Shown here piece by piece: positions 33,109 to 41,203 of a stretch of DNA of 64,000 nucleotides; the stretch's first letter is position 1; every line of letters begins with the position of its first letter. Below the pieces are notes generated by a model that was not told where the DNA came from, ran no database searches, and was given only the letters and a program-made list of their open reading frames with translations. The stretch comes from Microbacterium sp. LWH7-1.2 (GTDB lineage Bacteria; Actinomycetota; Actinomycetes; Actinomycetales; Microbacteriaceae), in the NCBI RefSeq assembly GCF_038397755.1, contig NZ_CP151637.1:3844001-3908000 (forward strand), in the 5' to 3' direction. Position numbers and translations under genes: made by a program.

Positions 33109-33939
33109 ATGCCTTTCCCCTCGCCCGACCTTCGCCTGATCGCCGTCGACATGGACGGGACCCTCCTCGACGGCGACGGCCGCATCCCCGAGGCCCTCTG
33201 GCCGCTGCTGGACCGCCTGCACGAGGCCGGCATCCGCTTCGCCCCGGCGAGCGGGCGGCAGCTCGCGACCCTCCAGCGGGCGTTCGCGGAGCACCTCGAC
33301 GACACGGTGTTCATCGCCGAGAACGGCGCGTACGTCGTCGAGGGCGACACCGAGATCAGCTCGGACGCGATGGATGCCGCGTTCACCGCGTCGCTCGTCA
33401 CGCGCCTGCGTGCGCTCGCCGCAGCCGGACGCGACCTCGGCGTCGTCGTCTGCGGCAAGCGGTCGGCCTACATCGAGCGTGCCGACGATGCGTTCCTGCC
33501 CGAGGCCGAGAAGTACTACGCACGCCTCGAGGCCGTGCCCGACCTGCTCGCGGTCGACGACCAGATCCTCAAGGTCGCCATCTTCGACTTCGCGGACGCC
33601 GCAGCCACCGCCCCCGCGCTCGACGACCTCCGCGCGACCCATCAGGTGGTCGTGTCGGGCGAGCACTGGATCGACGTCATGAACCAGGGCGTCAACAAGG
33701 GCGTCGCGTTGCGGCGCCTGCAGGCGGCGACGGGTATCGCGCCCGAGCAGACCGCGGTGTTCGGCGACTACCTCAACGACCTCGAGATGATGGATGCTGC
33801 GTCTCTGTCGTTCGCGATGGCCAACGCCCACCCGGACGTCGCGGCCCGGGCGCGCTATTCGGCGCCATCGAACCTCGAGCACGGTGTGATCACGACGATC
33901 GAGAAGCTCCTCGACGGCGTGCCCGACCCCGTCGCCTGA
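33109..33939 (+). CDS. Cof-type HAD hydrolase
   Basis: 276 residues. Motif I A-V-D-M-D-G-T-L-L-D, motif II F-A-P-A-S-G-R-Q, the C2-type cap, and motif IV V-F-G-D-Y-L-N-D-L-E-M. The nucleophile is the first Asp of D-M-D. These enzymes dephosphorylate sugar phosphates or flavin precursors; substrate unknown. TATGGT lies 9 nt before the ATG, and GGTGGAAG could also act as a ribosome site. Confidence 0.93.
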   Translation: MPFPSPDLRLIAVDMDGTLLDGDGRIPEALWPLLDRLHEAGIRFAPASGRQLATLQRAFAEHLDDTVFIAENGAYVVEGDTEISSDAMDAAFTASLVTRLRALAAAGRDLGVVVCGKRSAYIERADDAFLPEAEKYYARLEAVPDLLAVDDQILKVAIFDFADAAATAPALDDLRATHQVVVSGEHWIDVMNQGVNKGVALRRLQAATGIAPEQTAVFGDYLNDLEMMDAASLSFAMANAHPDVAARARYSAPSNLEHGVITTIEKLLDGVPDPVA

Positions 33940-33988
33940 CCCTTTCGCGCGCGGCCGGGGTGCAGCATCCGTTCGACGTCCCGTCCCG

Positions 33989-34058
33989 ATCGTGTGCTCT
34001 CACCGAGACGACACTACCCGCACGCTCACAACGTGTCGTCTCGGTGACAGCACACGAT
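33989..34058. repeat. 26-bp-arm hairpin
   Basis: Left arm 33989-34014 and right arm 34033-34058 are complementary at 25 of 26 positions (one C/C opposition, 33999/34048); the loop is 18 nt. It contains CACCGAGACGAC and its complement. It lies 50 bp after the HAD gene and 71 bp before the HNH gene, with no T-run. Confidence 0.85.
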
Positions 34059-34116
34059 GTGAGCGCTCGCGCGAGCGGCGCTGTCGTGTCGACCGGGGCG
34101 ACGGCGGTGCGGGCAA

Positions 34117-34122
34117 TAGGCT
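34117..34122 (+). promoter_or_regulatory. -10 hexamer TAGGCT, leaderless spacing
   Basis: TAGGCT ends 6 nt before the ATG at 34129. Confidence 0.6.
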
Positions 34123-34128
34123 CCGGAT

Positions 34129-34497
34129 ATGGCGGTGAGTCAGACCAGGCGTGCGCGCGCGGCGCGGCGCCGCGCGCGCCGGGTGGCCGCCGCGGACAAC
34201 GACCTCACTGTCGACGAGTGGGAGGCCCTCGTCGAGGCGTGGGGCGCGTGCGCCTACTGCGGAATGGCCGCGGGCCCGTTCCAGAAGGACTGCGTGCTGC
34301 CGATCTCGCGGGGCGGTCGCTATACGTTCGAGAACGTGGTCCCCGCGTGCCGCTCGTGCAACGCGAGCAAGAGCAACGACGAGGTGACGGGGTGGCTGCG
34401 TCGCAAGCGGCTCGACGAGCGCGCGTTCCTGCTGCGTCACGTCGAGGTGCTCAACGCCTGGCGGGGCACAGCGCCGGTGGCCGGAGAGGCACCGTGA
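34129..34497 (+). CDS. HNH endonuclease family protein
   Basis: 122 residues. A very basic head (R-R-A-R-A-A-R-R-R-A-R-R) precedes A-C-A-Y-C-G and, after D-C-V-L-P-I-S-R-G-G, P-A-C-R-S-C-N-A-S-K-S. The two C-x-x-C pairs form the structural zinc site. The first HNH His is replaced: family D-H-V-x-P appears here as D-C-V-L-P, so catalysis is doubtful unless Cys substitutes. The GNAT gene starts within its stop codon. Confidence 0.85.
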   Translation: MAVSQTRRARAARRRARRVAAADNDLTVDEWEALVEAWGACAYCGMAAGPFQKDCVLPISRGGRYTFENVVPACRSCNASKSNDEVTGWLRRKRLDERAFLLRHVEVLNAWRGTAPVAGEAP

Positions 34498-34967
34498 GCC
34501 TCAGCATCCGTCCCTACGAGCCCCGCGACTGGGACGACGTCCAGCGCATCCACGATGCGGCCCGGCTCGACGAGCTCCGCGGCGCGGGCCTTCTCGCGGC
34601 GTACCTCGACCTCGCAGCCACCTACGAGAACGAAGGGCTCTTCGACGACGAGGTCTGGGTCGCCGAGGTCGACGGCGCCGTGGCGGGCTTCATCGCCGGC
34701 AGCGTCGGCCCCGACGGCGGCGAGATCACCTGGATCTACGTCGACCCGGGCCGCTACCGCCGAGGGATCGGCCGGGCGCTCGTCGAGCACTTCGTCGCGC
34801 GGTCCGGCGGACGCGTCGTACTGGAGGTGCTCGACGGCAATGCCGCACGCGAGTTCTACGAGGCGCTACGCTTCGTGCTCGAGTCGACCACGACCGGCAA
34901 GCTCGCCGGTAACGAATCGTTCACCGCGACCGGTCACACTCTCGTCTGGACCCCGCCGCAGCTGTAG
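34494..34967 (+). CDS. GNAT family N-acetyltransferase
   Basis: 157 residues from GTG 34494 (4-bp overlap with the HNH gene). I-R-P-Y-E-P-R-D-W-D-D-V-Q-R-I-H opens the fold; the acetyl-CoA site is V-D-P-G-R-Y-R-R-G-I-G-R-A-L-V-E-H-F; V-L-D-G-N-A-A-R-E-F-Y-E is the usual beta6-beta7 region. It transfers acetyl from acetyl-CoA to an amine of unknown identity. Confidence 0.92.
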   Translation: MSLSIRPYEPRDWDDVQRIHDAARLDELRGAGLLAAYLDLAATYENEGLFDDEVWVAEVDGAVAGFIAGSVGPDGGEITWIYVDPGRYRRGIGRALVEHFVARSGGRVVLEVLDGNAAREFYEALRFVLESTTTGKLAGNESFTATGHTLVWTPPQL

Positions 34968-34985
34968 ACACGCGCGGAAAGGGAA

Positions 34986-35018
34986 GCGGCCCGCGTGCTT
35001 CGGGTGCACGCGGGCCGC
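34986..35018. terminator. bidirectional terminator between GNAT and monooxygenase genes
   Basis: GCGGCCCGCGTGC (34986-34998) pairs perfectly with 35006-35018; 7-nt loop; between convergent genes. Confidence 0.85.
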
Positions 35019-35101
35019 TGGTTCGGGGGACGGATGCTGGGGCGCCGCGTATCCGCCTTCGACGAGGTGGTGGCACGATCCGCAGGTGACCCCCCACGCG
35101 T

Positions 35102-36322
35102 CTACCGGGCGCCGCTGCCGGACCGGTGGCCGACCGCGGGTGCTTCCCACTCGACGTGGTGGTTGTACAGCCAGTCGTTGCGGGTGTCGTCGCGGGCCTT
35201 CCTCAGGAACATCGGGAGCATGGCGTCGCGGATCGCGATTCCGAGCCGTGACCTCGTGACGCGCTTCTGCCTGTTGATCGCCTGCGCGTAGCCGACGACC
35301 GCCTCGGCGCGAGGCTGCCGAAGCCGCTGATACTCGGCGAAGGCAGCGCTGCGGTCGGGGATGTCCCGAAGGCACCGCGCGAGCGTGATCGCGTCTTCGA
35401 GGGCGAGGGAGGCGCCCTGCCCGGCACTCGGCGACGTGGCGTGCACCGCGTCGCCGACGCCGACGACCCGCCCGCTGCTCCACCTCGGCACGTGCGCGAG
35501 GTCGTCGATCGGGTAGCCGCCCACGTCGCCCGTCGCGTGCTCGAGGATCTGCGGCACCGGGTACGGGTCGTCGGCGTGCAGTTCGCGCAGCGTCGCGAGC
35601 CATTCCTCCGCCGACACGCTTCGAAGCGCTGCGCGATCCGCGGCCGGGTGCGTGATGTTGGCGAACCAGTACACCTCCCCGTCGTCGCGCACGAGCCAGC
35701 CGAAGAACGAACGGCGCCCGAAGAGCATGTGCTGCGCCCCGGGCGTCGGCGCGAGACCGGGCACGTGTGCGAAGCCGCCGAGTCCCACGAGCCCGGAATA
35801 CACGGGCGCCGGGGAGTGCGGATCGATGTGGCGGCGGGTCGGCGACCCGACACCATCGGCGCCCACGAGCACGTCGCCGGCCGCTGTCCGACCGTCGGCG
35901 AAGAACGCGCGCACCGTGGCCTCCGTCTCCTCGATCCGTTCGAGCCGCGCCCCGAACGTGATCGGAATACCTGCCTCCTGCGCCGCCTGCCGCAACGCCT
36001 GGTGCAGGATGCCGCGCCGCACCACGACGCTGCCGCGCTCGGGTTCGCGCGCCGGGCCGTTCGGTACCGTGCCGAGCGCTTTGCCCGAACTCGACCACAT
36101 GGTCATCTCCGGAGCGGGGTGCCCTGCGGCGATCAGTCGCTCGCGAAGCCCGAGCTGGTCGAGCACGGCGAGCCCGTTCGTCGCGAGGTTGAGGAAGAGG
36201 CCGGCGTAGCCATCGGGTTCGTCGGCCGCCTCGAAGATCTCCACTTCCCAGCCGGCGCGTCGCAGGAACAATGCGGTGGCCGGACCGGCGACGCCGCTTC
36301 CGATGATGAGGGCCCGTGGCAT
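35102..36322 (-). CDS. FAD-dependent monooxygenase (PHBH/UbiH type)
   Basis: 406 residues with ribosome site AAGGAG. The FAD-binding G-S-G-V-A-G-P-A-T-A-L-F-L at the N-terminus, V-G-A-D-G-V-G-S and G-D-A-V-H-A-T-S-P-S-A-G-Q-G-A define class A flavoprotein hydroxylases. Substrates in the family are aromatic or polycyclic, including antibiotics. A MarR gene is divergent with a long dyad between, so induction by a small aromatic is likely. Confidence 0.92.
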   Translation of the reverse strand: MPRALIIGSGVAGPATALFLRRAGWEVEIFEAADEPDGYAGLFLNLATNGLAVLDQLGLRERLIAAGHPAPEMTMWSSSGKALGTVPNGPAREPERGSVVVRRGILHQALRQAAQEAGIPITFGARLERIEETEATVRAFFADGRTAAGDVLVGADGVGSPTRRHIDPHSPAPVYSGLVGLGGFAHVPGLAPTPGAQHMLFGRRSFFGWLVRDDGEVYWFANITHPAADRAALRSVSAEEWLATLRELHADDPYPVPQILEHATGDVGGYPIDDLAHVPRWSSGRVVGVGDAVHATSPSAGQGASLALEDAITLARCLRDIPDRSAAFAEYQRLRQPRAEAVVGYAQAINRQKRVTRSRLGIAIRDAMLPMFLRKARDDTRNDWLYNHHVEWEAPAVGHRSGSGAR

Positions 36323-36348
36323 GGGATGCTCCTTCCGTAGACTGTGGG

Positions 36349-36377
36349 TCGAGAGTCTCGATATTCGAGTCTCTCGA
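36349..36377. promoter_or_regulatory. MarR-type operator between monooxygenase and marR genes
   Basis: An imperfect 29-bp palindrome: TCGAGAG-T-CTCGA, a 3-bp centre, then TCGAG-T-CTCTCGA. It lies 26 bp from the monooxygenase start and 22 bp from the MarR start. Confidence 0.75.
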
Positions 36378-36399
36378 TAGTAGAGAGAGTACCCGGAGA

Positions 36400-36873
36400 A
36401 TGGCAGAGACGTCAACGCGAGCGCGGGAGATGGCGCGCGCGGGAGAAGTGATGCGCGACTTCATGGCCCGGGCGGTGCTCTTCCAAGACGCGGTGGCGAA
36501 GTGGGGCGGCGTGAACGGCACGGACCTCCAGTGCGCGAGCCTGCTCATGAGCGAAGGCCCCGCGACACCGGGCGAACTCGCCGAGCGCACCGGGCTCACC
36601 GCCGGTGGCGCCATCACGACGGCGATCGACCGGCTGGAGCGCGCCGGTTTCGTCACGCGCGACCGCGATCCGAGCGACCGTCGCCGCGTCATCGTGGCTG
36701 CGGTCCCCGAGGCGATCTTCGCCCGGTTCGGCGAGGTATACGGCCGCGTCGGAGCCCGCTGGAACGCGTACCTCGACACCCTGACCGACGATCAGCTCGC
36801 CTTCGCCAACGAGCTCTTCGCCGCCGCCGCCGAGGTGAACCGCGAGGAGATCGAGCTGCTCCGCCGCCACTGA
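36400..36873 (+). CDS. MarR family transcriptional regulator
   Basis: 157 residues from the ATG after GGAGA. G-T-D-L-Q-C-A-S-L-L, T-P-G-E-L-A-E-R-T-G-L-T-A-G-G-A-I-T-T-A-I-D-R-L and the wing D-R-D-P-S-D-R-R-R-V-I-V are classic. It is divergent from the flavin monooxygenase and probably represses both. A longer in-frame start upstream would cross the operator. Confidence 0.93.
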   Translation: MAETSTRAREMARAGEVMRDFMARAVLFQDAVAKWGGVNGTDLQCASLLMSEGPATPGELAERTGLTAGGAITTAIDRLERAGFVTRDRDPSDRRRVIVAAVPEAIFARFGEVYGRVGARWNAYLDTLTDDQLAFANELFAAAAEVNREEIELLRRH

Positions 36874-36937
36874 TGTCGACACACTGCGGCAGGCGATGCC
36901 CGCCGGTCCGGCGCGCCAGGCCTTCGTCAGCCGTGCC

Positions 36938-37780
36938 CTAGTCCGCCGTGTGACCTCGCGCGGTGAGCACTGCGACGCCGTCGAGCACGGCCCGCTGGGT
37001 CGACCGGGCGCCGAGCACCCGGAAGTGGCCGGACGTCGGCACGGCGATGTTCGTCGCGCCGTCGAGGGCGCTCCCTTCGGGGATGTGCGGATCCCACGGC
37101 CCGAACACCGACACGATGCGGCCGTTGACCGATGTCTCGCGCCCGAGGGTGAGGATGGTCTCGTCCCTGGGACGGAACGCGCGGATGCTCGGCACGACGA
37201 AGAGGCTGGCCAGCCGCGAGCCGCCGAACGGGGTGGCGACGGCGACAAGGCCGATGAGGCCCAGCGGACGCCCGTCGTCGCTCGCCGCTGCGGCGGCCTC
37301 GGCCGGGTCGCCGCCCGCGGCCGCCTCCGCGGCGGCCCGCGCCGCCGCGCCCGACGAGACGAGGAGGTGTTTGCCGATGAGCCCGCCCTTGCTGTGCGCC
37401 ACGAGCACCCGCCCGGCGTCCGGGGCCGGCGTGCGGGCAAGCAGTTCGCCGAGGCGGTCGGCGGTCGACGCGATCGTCCGGCGGTTCACGCCCAGGCCGT
37501 GCACGACCGCGACGCGGTGGCCCGCGGCGGCGAGAGCGTCGCCGAGTGGGCGCAGGAACGTCCAGTGCTCGTACACGCCGGGGATGAGGTACACCTCGGG
37601 AAGCGCCGGATCGCCGCGGCGCCACGCCGGCGGGACGGGCCGCGGACGCCCGATCATCCACGGGAAGGAGAGCACGGCGAGCTGCCGGCGGGCGGCATAG
37701 AGGTAATCGGCGACCCACGACAGCCCGCGGCCCACCATCGACGGGCGAGGGGCGGAGACGGCGGTCGCCTGTTCGGACAT
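36938..37780 (-). CDS. alpha/beta hydrolase (lipase-like)
   Basis: 280 residues. V-Y-L-I-P-G-V-Y-E-H-W supplies the oxyanion strand and V-A-H-S130-K-G-G-L-I-G-K the nucleophile elbow. An Ala-rich insertion (about 137-172) follows, and G-H-F-R-V-L holds the probable His. It lies 9 bp downstream of the TetR gene in the same direction, so it is probably under its control. Likely an esterase/lipase with a hydrophobic substrate. Confidence 0.85.
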   Translation of the reverse strand: MSEQATAVSAPRPSMVGRGLSWVADYLYAARRQLAVLSFPWMIGRPRPVPPAWRRGDPALPEVYLIPGVYEHWTFLRPLGDALAAAGHRVAVVHGLGVNRRTIASTADRLGELLARTPAPDAGRVLVAHSKGGLIGKHLLVSSGAAARAAAEAAAGGDPAEAAAAASDDGRPLGLIGLVAVATPFGGSRLASLFVVPSIRAFRPRDETILTLGRETSVNGRIVSVFGPWDPHIPEGSALDGATNIAVPTSGHFRVLGARSTQRAVLDGVAVLTARGHTAD

Positions 37781-37789
37781 GGGCGAAGT

Positions 37790-38437
37790 CTACGAGGGCG
37801 GGGCGGACGTGCCGCGGACGCCGGTGATGGCCGACTCCACGACGGATGCCGCGAGGGCATCGATGACGGGTGCCGGCTGCCAGCGCACCGGGCCGTGCAC
37901 GGCGATGTCGGCGAAGCCGTGGACGGCCGACCAGCAGGCCCACTCGGCGTAGGGGCGGCGTCCCGGGGCGAGCGCGCCGGCGTCCACCATCGCGTCGAGC
38001 GTGTCCATGAGGAGCCGGAAGGGAGCGACGATCTCGTCGTCCAGGGTCACGATGCCGTCGTTCGCGTGCGTGTCCTGCGTGAAGAACGCGGTCTCGAACC
38101 ACCCGCGCTCGGTGCGCGCGAAGTCGATGTAGGCCAGTCCCACGCGGCGCAGCCGCTCGATCGCGGCGTCAGCGGGGGAGAGGTTCGACGGCGTGGCCTC
38201 GACGCGTGCCGTGATCGCGGCGGCCAGGTCGAGCTGTGCTTCGCGGGCCACTGCCCGAACCAGGGCGTCGCGATCGGCGAAGTGCCGGTACGCCGCATTG
38301 GGCGAGACGCCGGCGGCGCGGGTCGCCTCGCGCAGGGTCACCGCGGCCGGACCGCCTGTGCGGGCGAGCTGGAGCCCTTCGCTGATCAGTGCATGTCGGA
38401 GGTGGCCGTGATGATAGGCACGCACCGCTGAAGTCAT
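37790..38437 (-). CDS. TetR family transcriptional regulator
   Basis: 215 residues. The ATG at 38437 follows GGGAGGA; an ATG 12 codons upstream lies inside the probable operator. H-A-L-I-S-E-G-L-Q-L and V-T-L-R-E-A-T-R-A-A-G-V-S-P-N-A-A-Y-R-H-F form the HTH. The TetR_C domain is in the W-H-G type (A-V-H-G-F). It is divergent from an MFS transporter and cotranscribed with a hydrolase: a typical efflux or detoxification unit. Confidence 0.92.
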   Translation of the reverse strand: MTSAVRAYHHGHLRHALISEGLQLARTGGPAAVTLREATRAAGVSPNAAYRHFADRDALVRAVAREAQLDLAAAITARVEATPSNLSPADAAIERLRRVGLAYIDFARTERGWFETAFFTQDTHANDGIVTLDDEIVAPFRLLMDTLDAMVDAGALAPGRRPYAEWACWSAVHGFADIAVHGPVRWQPAPVIDALAASVVESAITGVRGTSAPPS

Positions 38438-38455
38438 TGCGTCCTCCCGGCCGGG

Positions 38456-38497
38456 TGTGTACGTTGTGAACATTGAATGTGAACAGTGTCCACATTC
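38456..38497. promoter_or_regulatory. TetR operator region
   Basis: A 23-bp palindrome with GAATGTG (38475-38481) and CACATTC (38491-38497) matches its own complement at 20 of 23 positions. Adjacent is TGTGTAC-GT-TGTGAAC-AT (38456-38473), which recurs at 29161. It sits between the divergent tetR and MFS genes. Confidence 0.75.
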
Positions 38498-38551
38498 ACT
38501 TTAGACCCTCGCCCTTCCCCGCTCATCAGTGAACACGCCGAAGGAAGCGTC

Positions 38552-40027
38552 ATGAGCCAGCCGAGTCCGCCCGGGCCCGCAGCATCCGAAGATCCCGTCC
38601 AGCACAGGCCCGACGGGCGCACGCTCCGCGCGTTCTACCAGGTGCTCGTCAACACCGCGCTGGCCAACGTGACGTCGAGCTACCTGTGGTTCGCGCTGAC
38701 GTTCTGGGTGTACCTCGAGACGAAGTCGGTGCTCGCGACGGCGATCATCGGCGGGTCGTACATGCTCCTCGTCGCCGTCTTCGGCGTCGTGTTCGGCGTG
38801 CTCGTCGACCACGTGAAGAAGAAGTCGGTCATGCTGCTCTCGAGCATCGTGACGGCGTCGGCGTACGTCCTCGCCGGGGCCATGTTCGTGACGTTCCCCG
38901 AGAGCGCACTGCTGGACTGGACCGGACCCTGGTTCTGGGCGTTCGCCGGCGTGATCCTCATCGGCGGCGTCGTCGAGAACCTCCGCAACATCGCTCTGTC
39001 GACGACGGTCACGCTCCTCGTGCCCGGCGACCGCCGCGACAAGGCGAACGGCCTCGTCGGTGCGGTGCAGGGCATCGCCTTCATGGTGACGAGCGTGTTC
39101 TCGGGCCTGTCGATCGGGCTCCTCGGCATGGGCTGGACGGTGGCCATCGCCATCGCCGCCACCGGCGTGGCGCTCATCCACCTGATGTTCGTCCCGATCC
39201 CCGAGCGCGGCGTCGCGCACGTCGAAGGGGACGCGCCGAAGGGCTTCGGGTTCAAGGGCGTGATCCCCGCGGTCATGGCCGTGCCGGGCCTGCTCGCCCT
39301 CATCCTCTTCTCCACGTTCAACAATCTCGTGGGCGGCGTCTTCATGGCCCTGATGGACCCGTATGGGCTGACCCTCTTCTCGGTCGAGATGTGGGGCATC
39401 GTCCTCGGCGTGACGAGCCTCGGCTTCATCATCGGCGGCGCGCTCGTGGCGAAGTTCGGCCTGGGCAAGAACCCGGTGCGCACGATGCTGCTCGTGAACA
39501 TCGGCATCGCCTTCCTCGGCATGGCGTTCGCGATCCGTGAGTGGTGGTGGCTGTACGGGCTCGGCATCATGATCTTCATGGCGCTCATGCCGATCGCCGA
39601 GGCCTCCGAGCAGACCATCGTCCAGCGGGTCGTGCCGTTCGAGAAACAGGGACGCGTCTTCGGCTTCGCCGCGAGCGTGGAGTCCGCGGCGGCGCCCGTC
39701 TCGGCGTTCCTGATCGGACCCATCGCCCAGTTCTGGCTCATCCCCTACATGAACTCGCCCGAGGGTCAGCAGGCCTGGGGCTGGCTGCTCGGCGACGGCG
39801 AGGCGCGCGGCATCGCGCTCGCGTTCGTCGGCGCGAGCCTGGTGCTCCTGCTCGTGGTGCTGCTCGCCTTCGTGTCGAAGCCCTACCGTGAGCTGTCCGA
39901 CGCGTACGCCGCCGCGCCGCCGTCACTCCACACCGACGACGAGGGAACGGATGCCGCCGCCCCGGCGACGTCGGCATCCACGGCGATCGGCGAGGCCGGA
40001 GAGGATGTGCGCTCGGGGCTGCGCTGA
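38552..40027 (+). CDS. MFS transporter
   Basis: 491 residues, ribosome site AAGGAAG. Twelve hydrophobic segments; the loop D-H-V-K-K-K-S after the second helix is the MFS motif A remnant (GVLVDHVKKKS). P-I-A-E-A-S-E-Q-T-I-V-Q-R-V-V-P-F-E-K-Q-G-R-V-F-G-F is typical of MFS_3/macrolide-type efflux proteins. The acidic C-terminal tail is unstructured. Divergent tetR suggests inducible efflux of a toxic compound. Confidence 0.92.
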   Translation: MSQPSPPGPAASEDPVQHRPDGRTLRAFYQVLVNTALANVTSSYLWFALTFWVYLETKSVLATAIIGGSYMLLVAVFGVVFGVLVDHVKKKSVMLLSSIVTASAYVLAGAMFVTFPESALLDWTGPWFWAFAGVILIGGVVENLRNIALSTTVTLLVPGDRRDKANGLVGAVQGIAFMVTSVFSGLSIGLLGMGWTVAIAIAATGVALIHLMFVPIPERGVAHVEGDAPKGFGFKGVIPAVMAVPGLLALILFSTFNNLVGGVFMALMDPYGLTLFSVEMWGIVLGVTSLGFIIGGALVAKFGLGKNPVRTMLLVNIGIAFLGMAFAIREWWWLYGLGIMIFMALMPIAEASEQTIVQRVVPFEKQGRVFGFAASVESAAAPVSAFLIGPIAQFWLIPYMNSPEGQQAWGWLLGDGEARGIALAFVGASLVLLLVVLLAFVSKPYRELSDAYAAAPPSLHTDDEGTDAAAPATSASTAIGEAGEDVRSGLR

Positions 40028-40035
40028 CACACCGG

Positions 40036-41109
40036 TCAGAAGCGGACGAGCCCCGCGGCAGCAGCCTCGTCGGGACGGCCGGGGAAGACATCCAGTGCGA
40101 ATCCCTCGGTGTCGACCGCGACCGTGAGCAGGGTCGCCCACTGGTCGATGCGGGGAAGCGCCGGGTCGGGCGCCATGCAGATCTCGGCCGCGTCGCCCTG
40201 GCCGCCGCACGCCGCCAGAGCCCGCGCGGTCGGGTCCAGGCCGGCGAGCGCGTCCCGCACGTCGTCGAGATGAGCGAACCGTTCCATCGTCGTAGAGTCG
40301 GCGGGCATCGTGTCGCCCGCGAAGAGCGCCGGATCGAGGAAGTGGTTGGTGTGGAAGAGCCAGCCGTCGTCGGCAGGCCTCACGACGCCCAGGCCCGCGG
40401 GGGAGAGCTCGAGCGACGCGGCCCGGGATCCGGTGCCGTCCGTCTCGAAGACCGTGAGCACCGTCGACGCGCTCACCGTCGCGCTCGCCGCGATGCGGCG
40501 GGCCTCCTCGACCGATCGCGCTTCTTCGAGCACGCGGCGGGCGACGGCGTGCACGGGGACTCCGCCCGCGTCCGAGTCGGTCCGGTGGGACAGGATGTTG
40601 AAGTGCAGGCCGAGCCCCGCGCTGTTGACGCCGATCTTGCCCGGTGTCCCGAACTCGGTGAACATCTTCACTCGCCGTCCACTCGACACCGCGAACTCCA
40701 GCAGCAGCCCGTCGGGCACCAGGAAGTCGTGCCAGTCCCATGTCTGCAGGGTCTCGGCGGCGACTCCCGGGCCGACGTGCACCGCGGTCGAGCACTCGCC
40801 TTCCAGCCGGGGCGGCGCCACGGCGAGGATCTCGGTTCGCGCGGCGACCGCGGCGAGCCGCCACCGTTCGACGCCCGCAGCGTCGGCAATGGCGTCCGAC
40901 TCGGCGGCGAGCCCGGGCGCCCACGCGGCGAGTGCCTCGCGACAGCTCTCGGTGATGGCGCGCACCTGCGTGGCCGGGATGCCGAGCTCGGCGAAGTGCG
41001 TGAGGTAGAGCGCCGCCGTCCGTGCGTACTGCGGCCCGAACGCCGAGCCGAGCTCGCGGCCGCGGGCCGCAGCATCCGTCTCCGCCACCACCGCCGTGCG
41101 AAGCCTCAT
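40036..41109 (-). CDS. C45 family autoproteolytic acyltransferase/hydrolase
   Basis: 357 residues with GGGGAG before ATG 41109. The sequence L-E-G-E-C106-S-T-A-V is the cleavage and nucleophile site of C45 peptidases (acyl-CoA:6-aminopenicillanate acyltransferase type): the chain would be cut before Cys, which becomes the catalytic N-terminus. W-D-W-H, G-K-I-G-V-N-S-A-G-L-G and N-H-F-L-D-P follow, as in the Ntn fold. Family members cleave or form amide bonds of acylated small molecules. Substrate unknown. Confidence 0.88.
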   Translation of the reverse strand: MRLRTAVVAETDAAARGRELGSAFGPQYARTAALYLTHFAELGIPATQVRAITESCREALAAWAPGLAAESDAIADAAGVERWRLAAVAARTEILAVAPPRLEGECSTAVHVGPGVAAETLQTWDWHDFLVPDGLLLEFAVSSGRRVKMFTEFGTPGKIGVNSAGLGLHFNILSHRTDSDAGGVPVHAVARRVLEEARSVEEARRIAASATVSASTVLTVFETDGTGSRAASLELSPAGLGVVRPADDGWLFHTNHFLDPALFAGDTMPADSTTMERFAHLDDVRDALAGLDPTARALAACGGQGDAAEICMAPDPALPRIDQWATLLTVAVDTEGFALDVFPGRPDEAAAAGLVRF

Positions 41110-41138
41110 CGTTCTCCCCTCTCCGATCACCCACGGCC

Positions 41139-41203
41139 GAGAAACCACTTGCCGGTTGAGAATCCACTCCTGGCGTGGTTTCTCACCGTACGCGTGGTTT
41201 GTC
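41139..41203. repeat. nested palindromic repeat
   Basis: Four related 10-mers: GAGAAACCAC (41139), GAGAATCCAC (41158), GTGGTTTCTC (41175) and GTGGTTTGTC (41194). Direct copies are 19 bp apart on both sides; opposite copies pair, giving a nested hairpin. It lies between two genes on the same strand and touches the stop codon of the amidase. Confidence 0.75.

Noticed and set aside
36874..36937. Terminator between marR and the lipase-like gene
   Set aside because: Only short, broken pairing was found.
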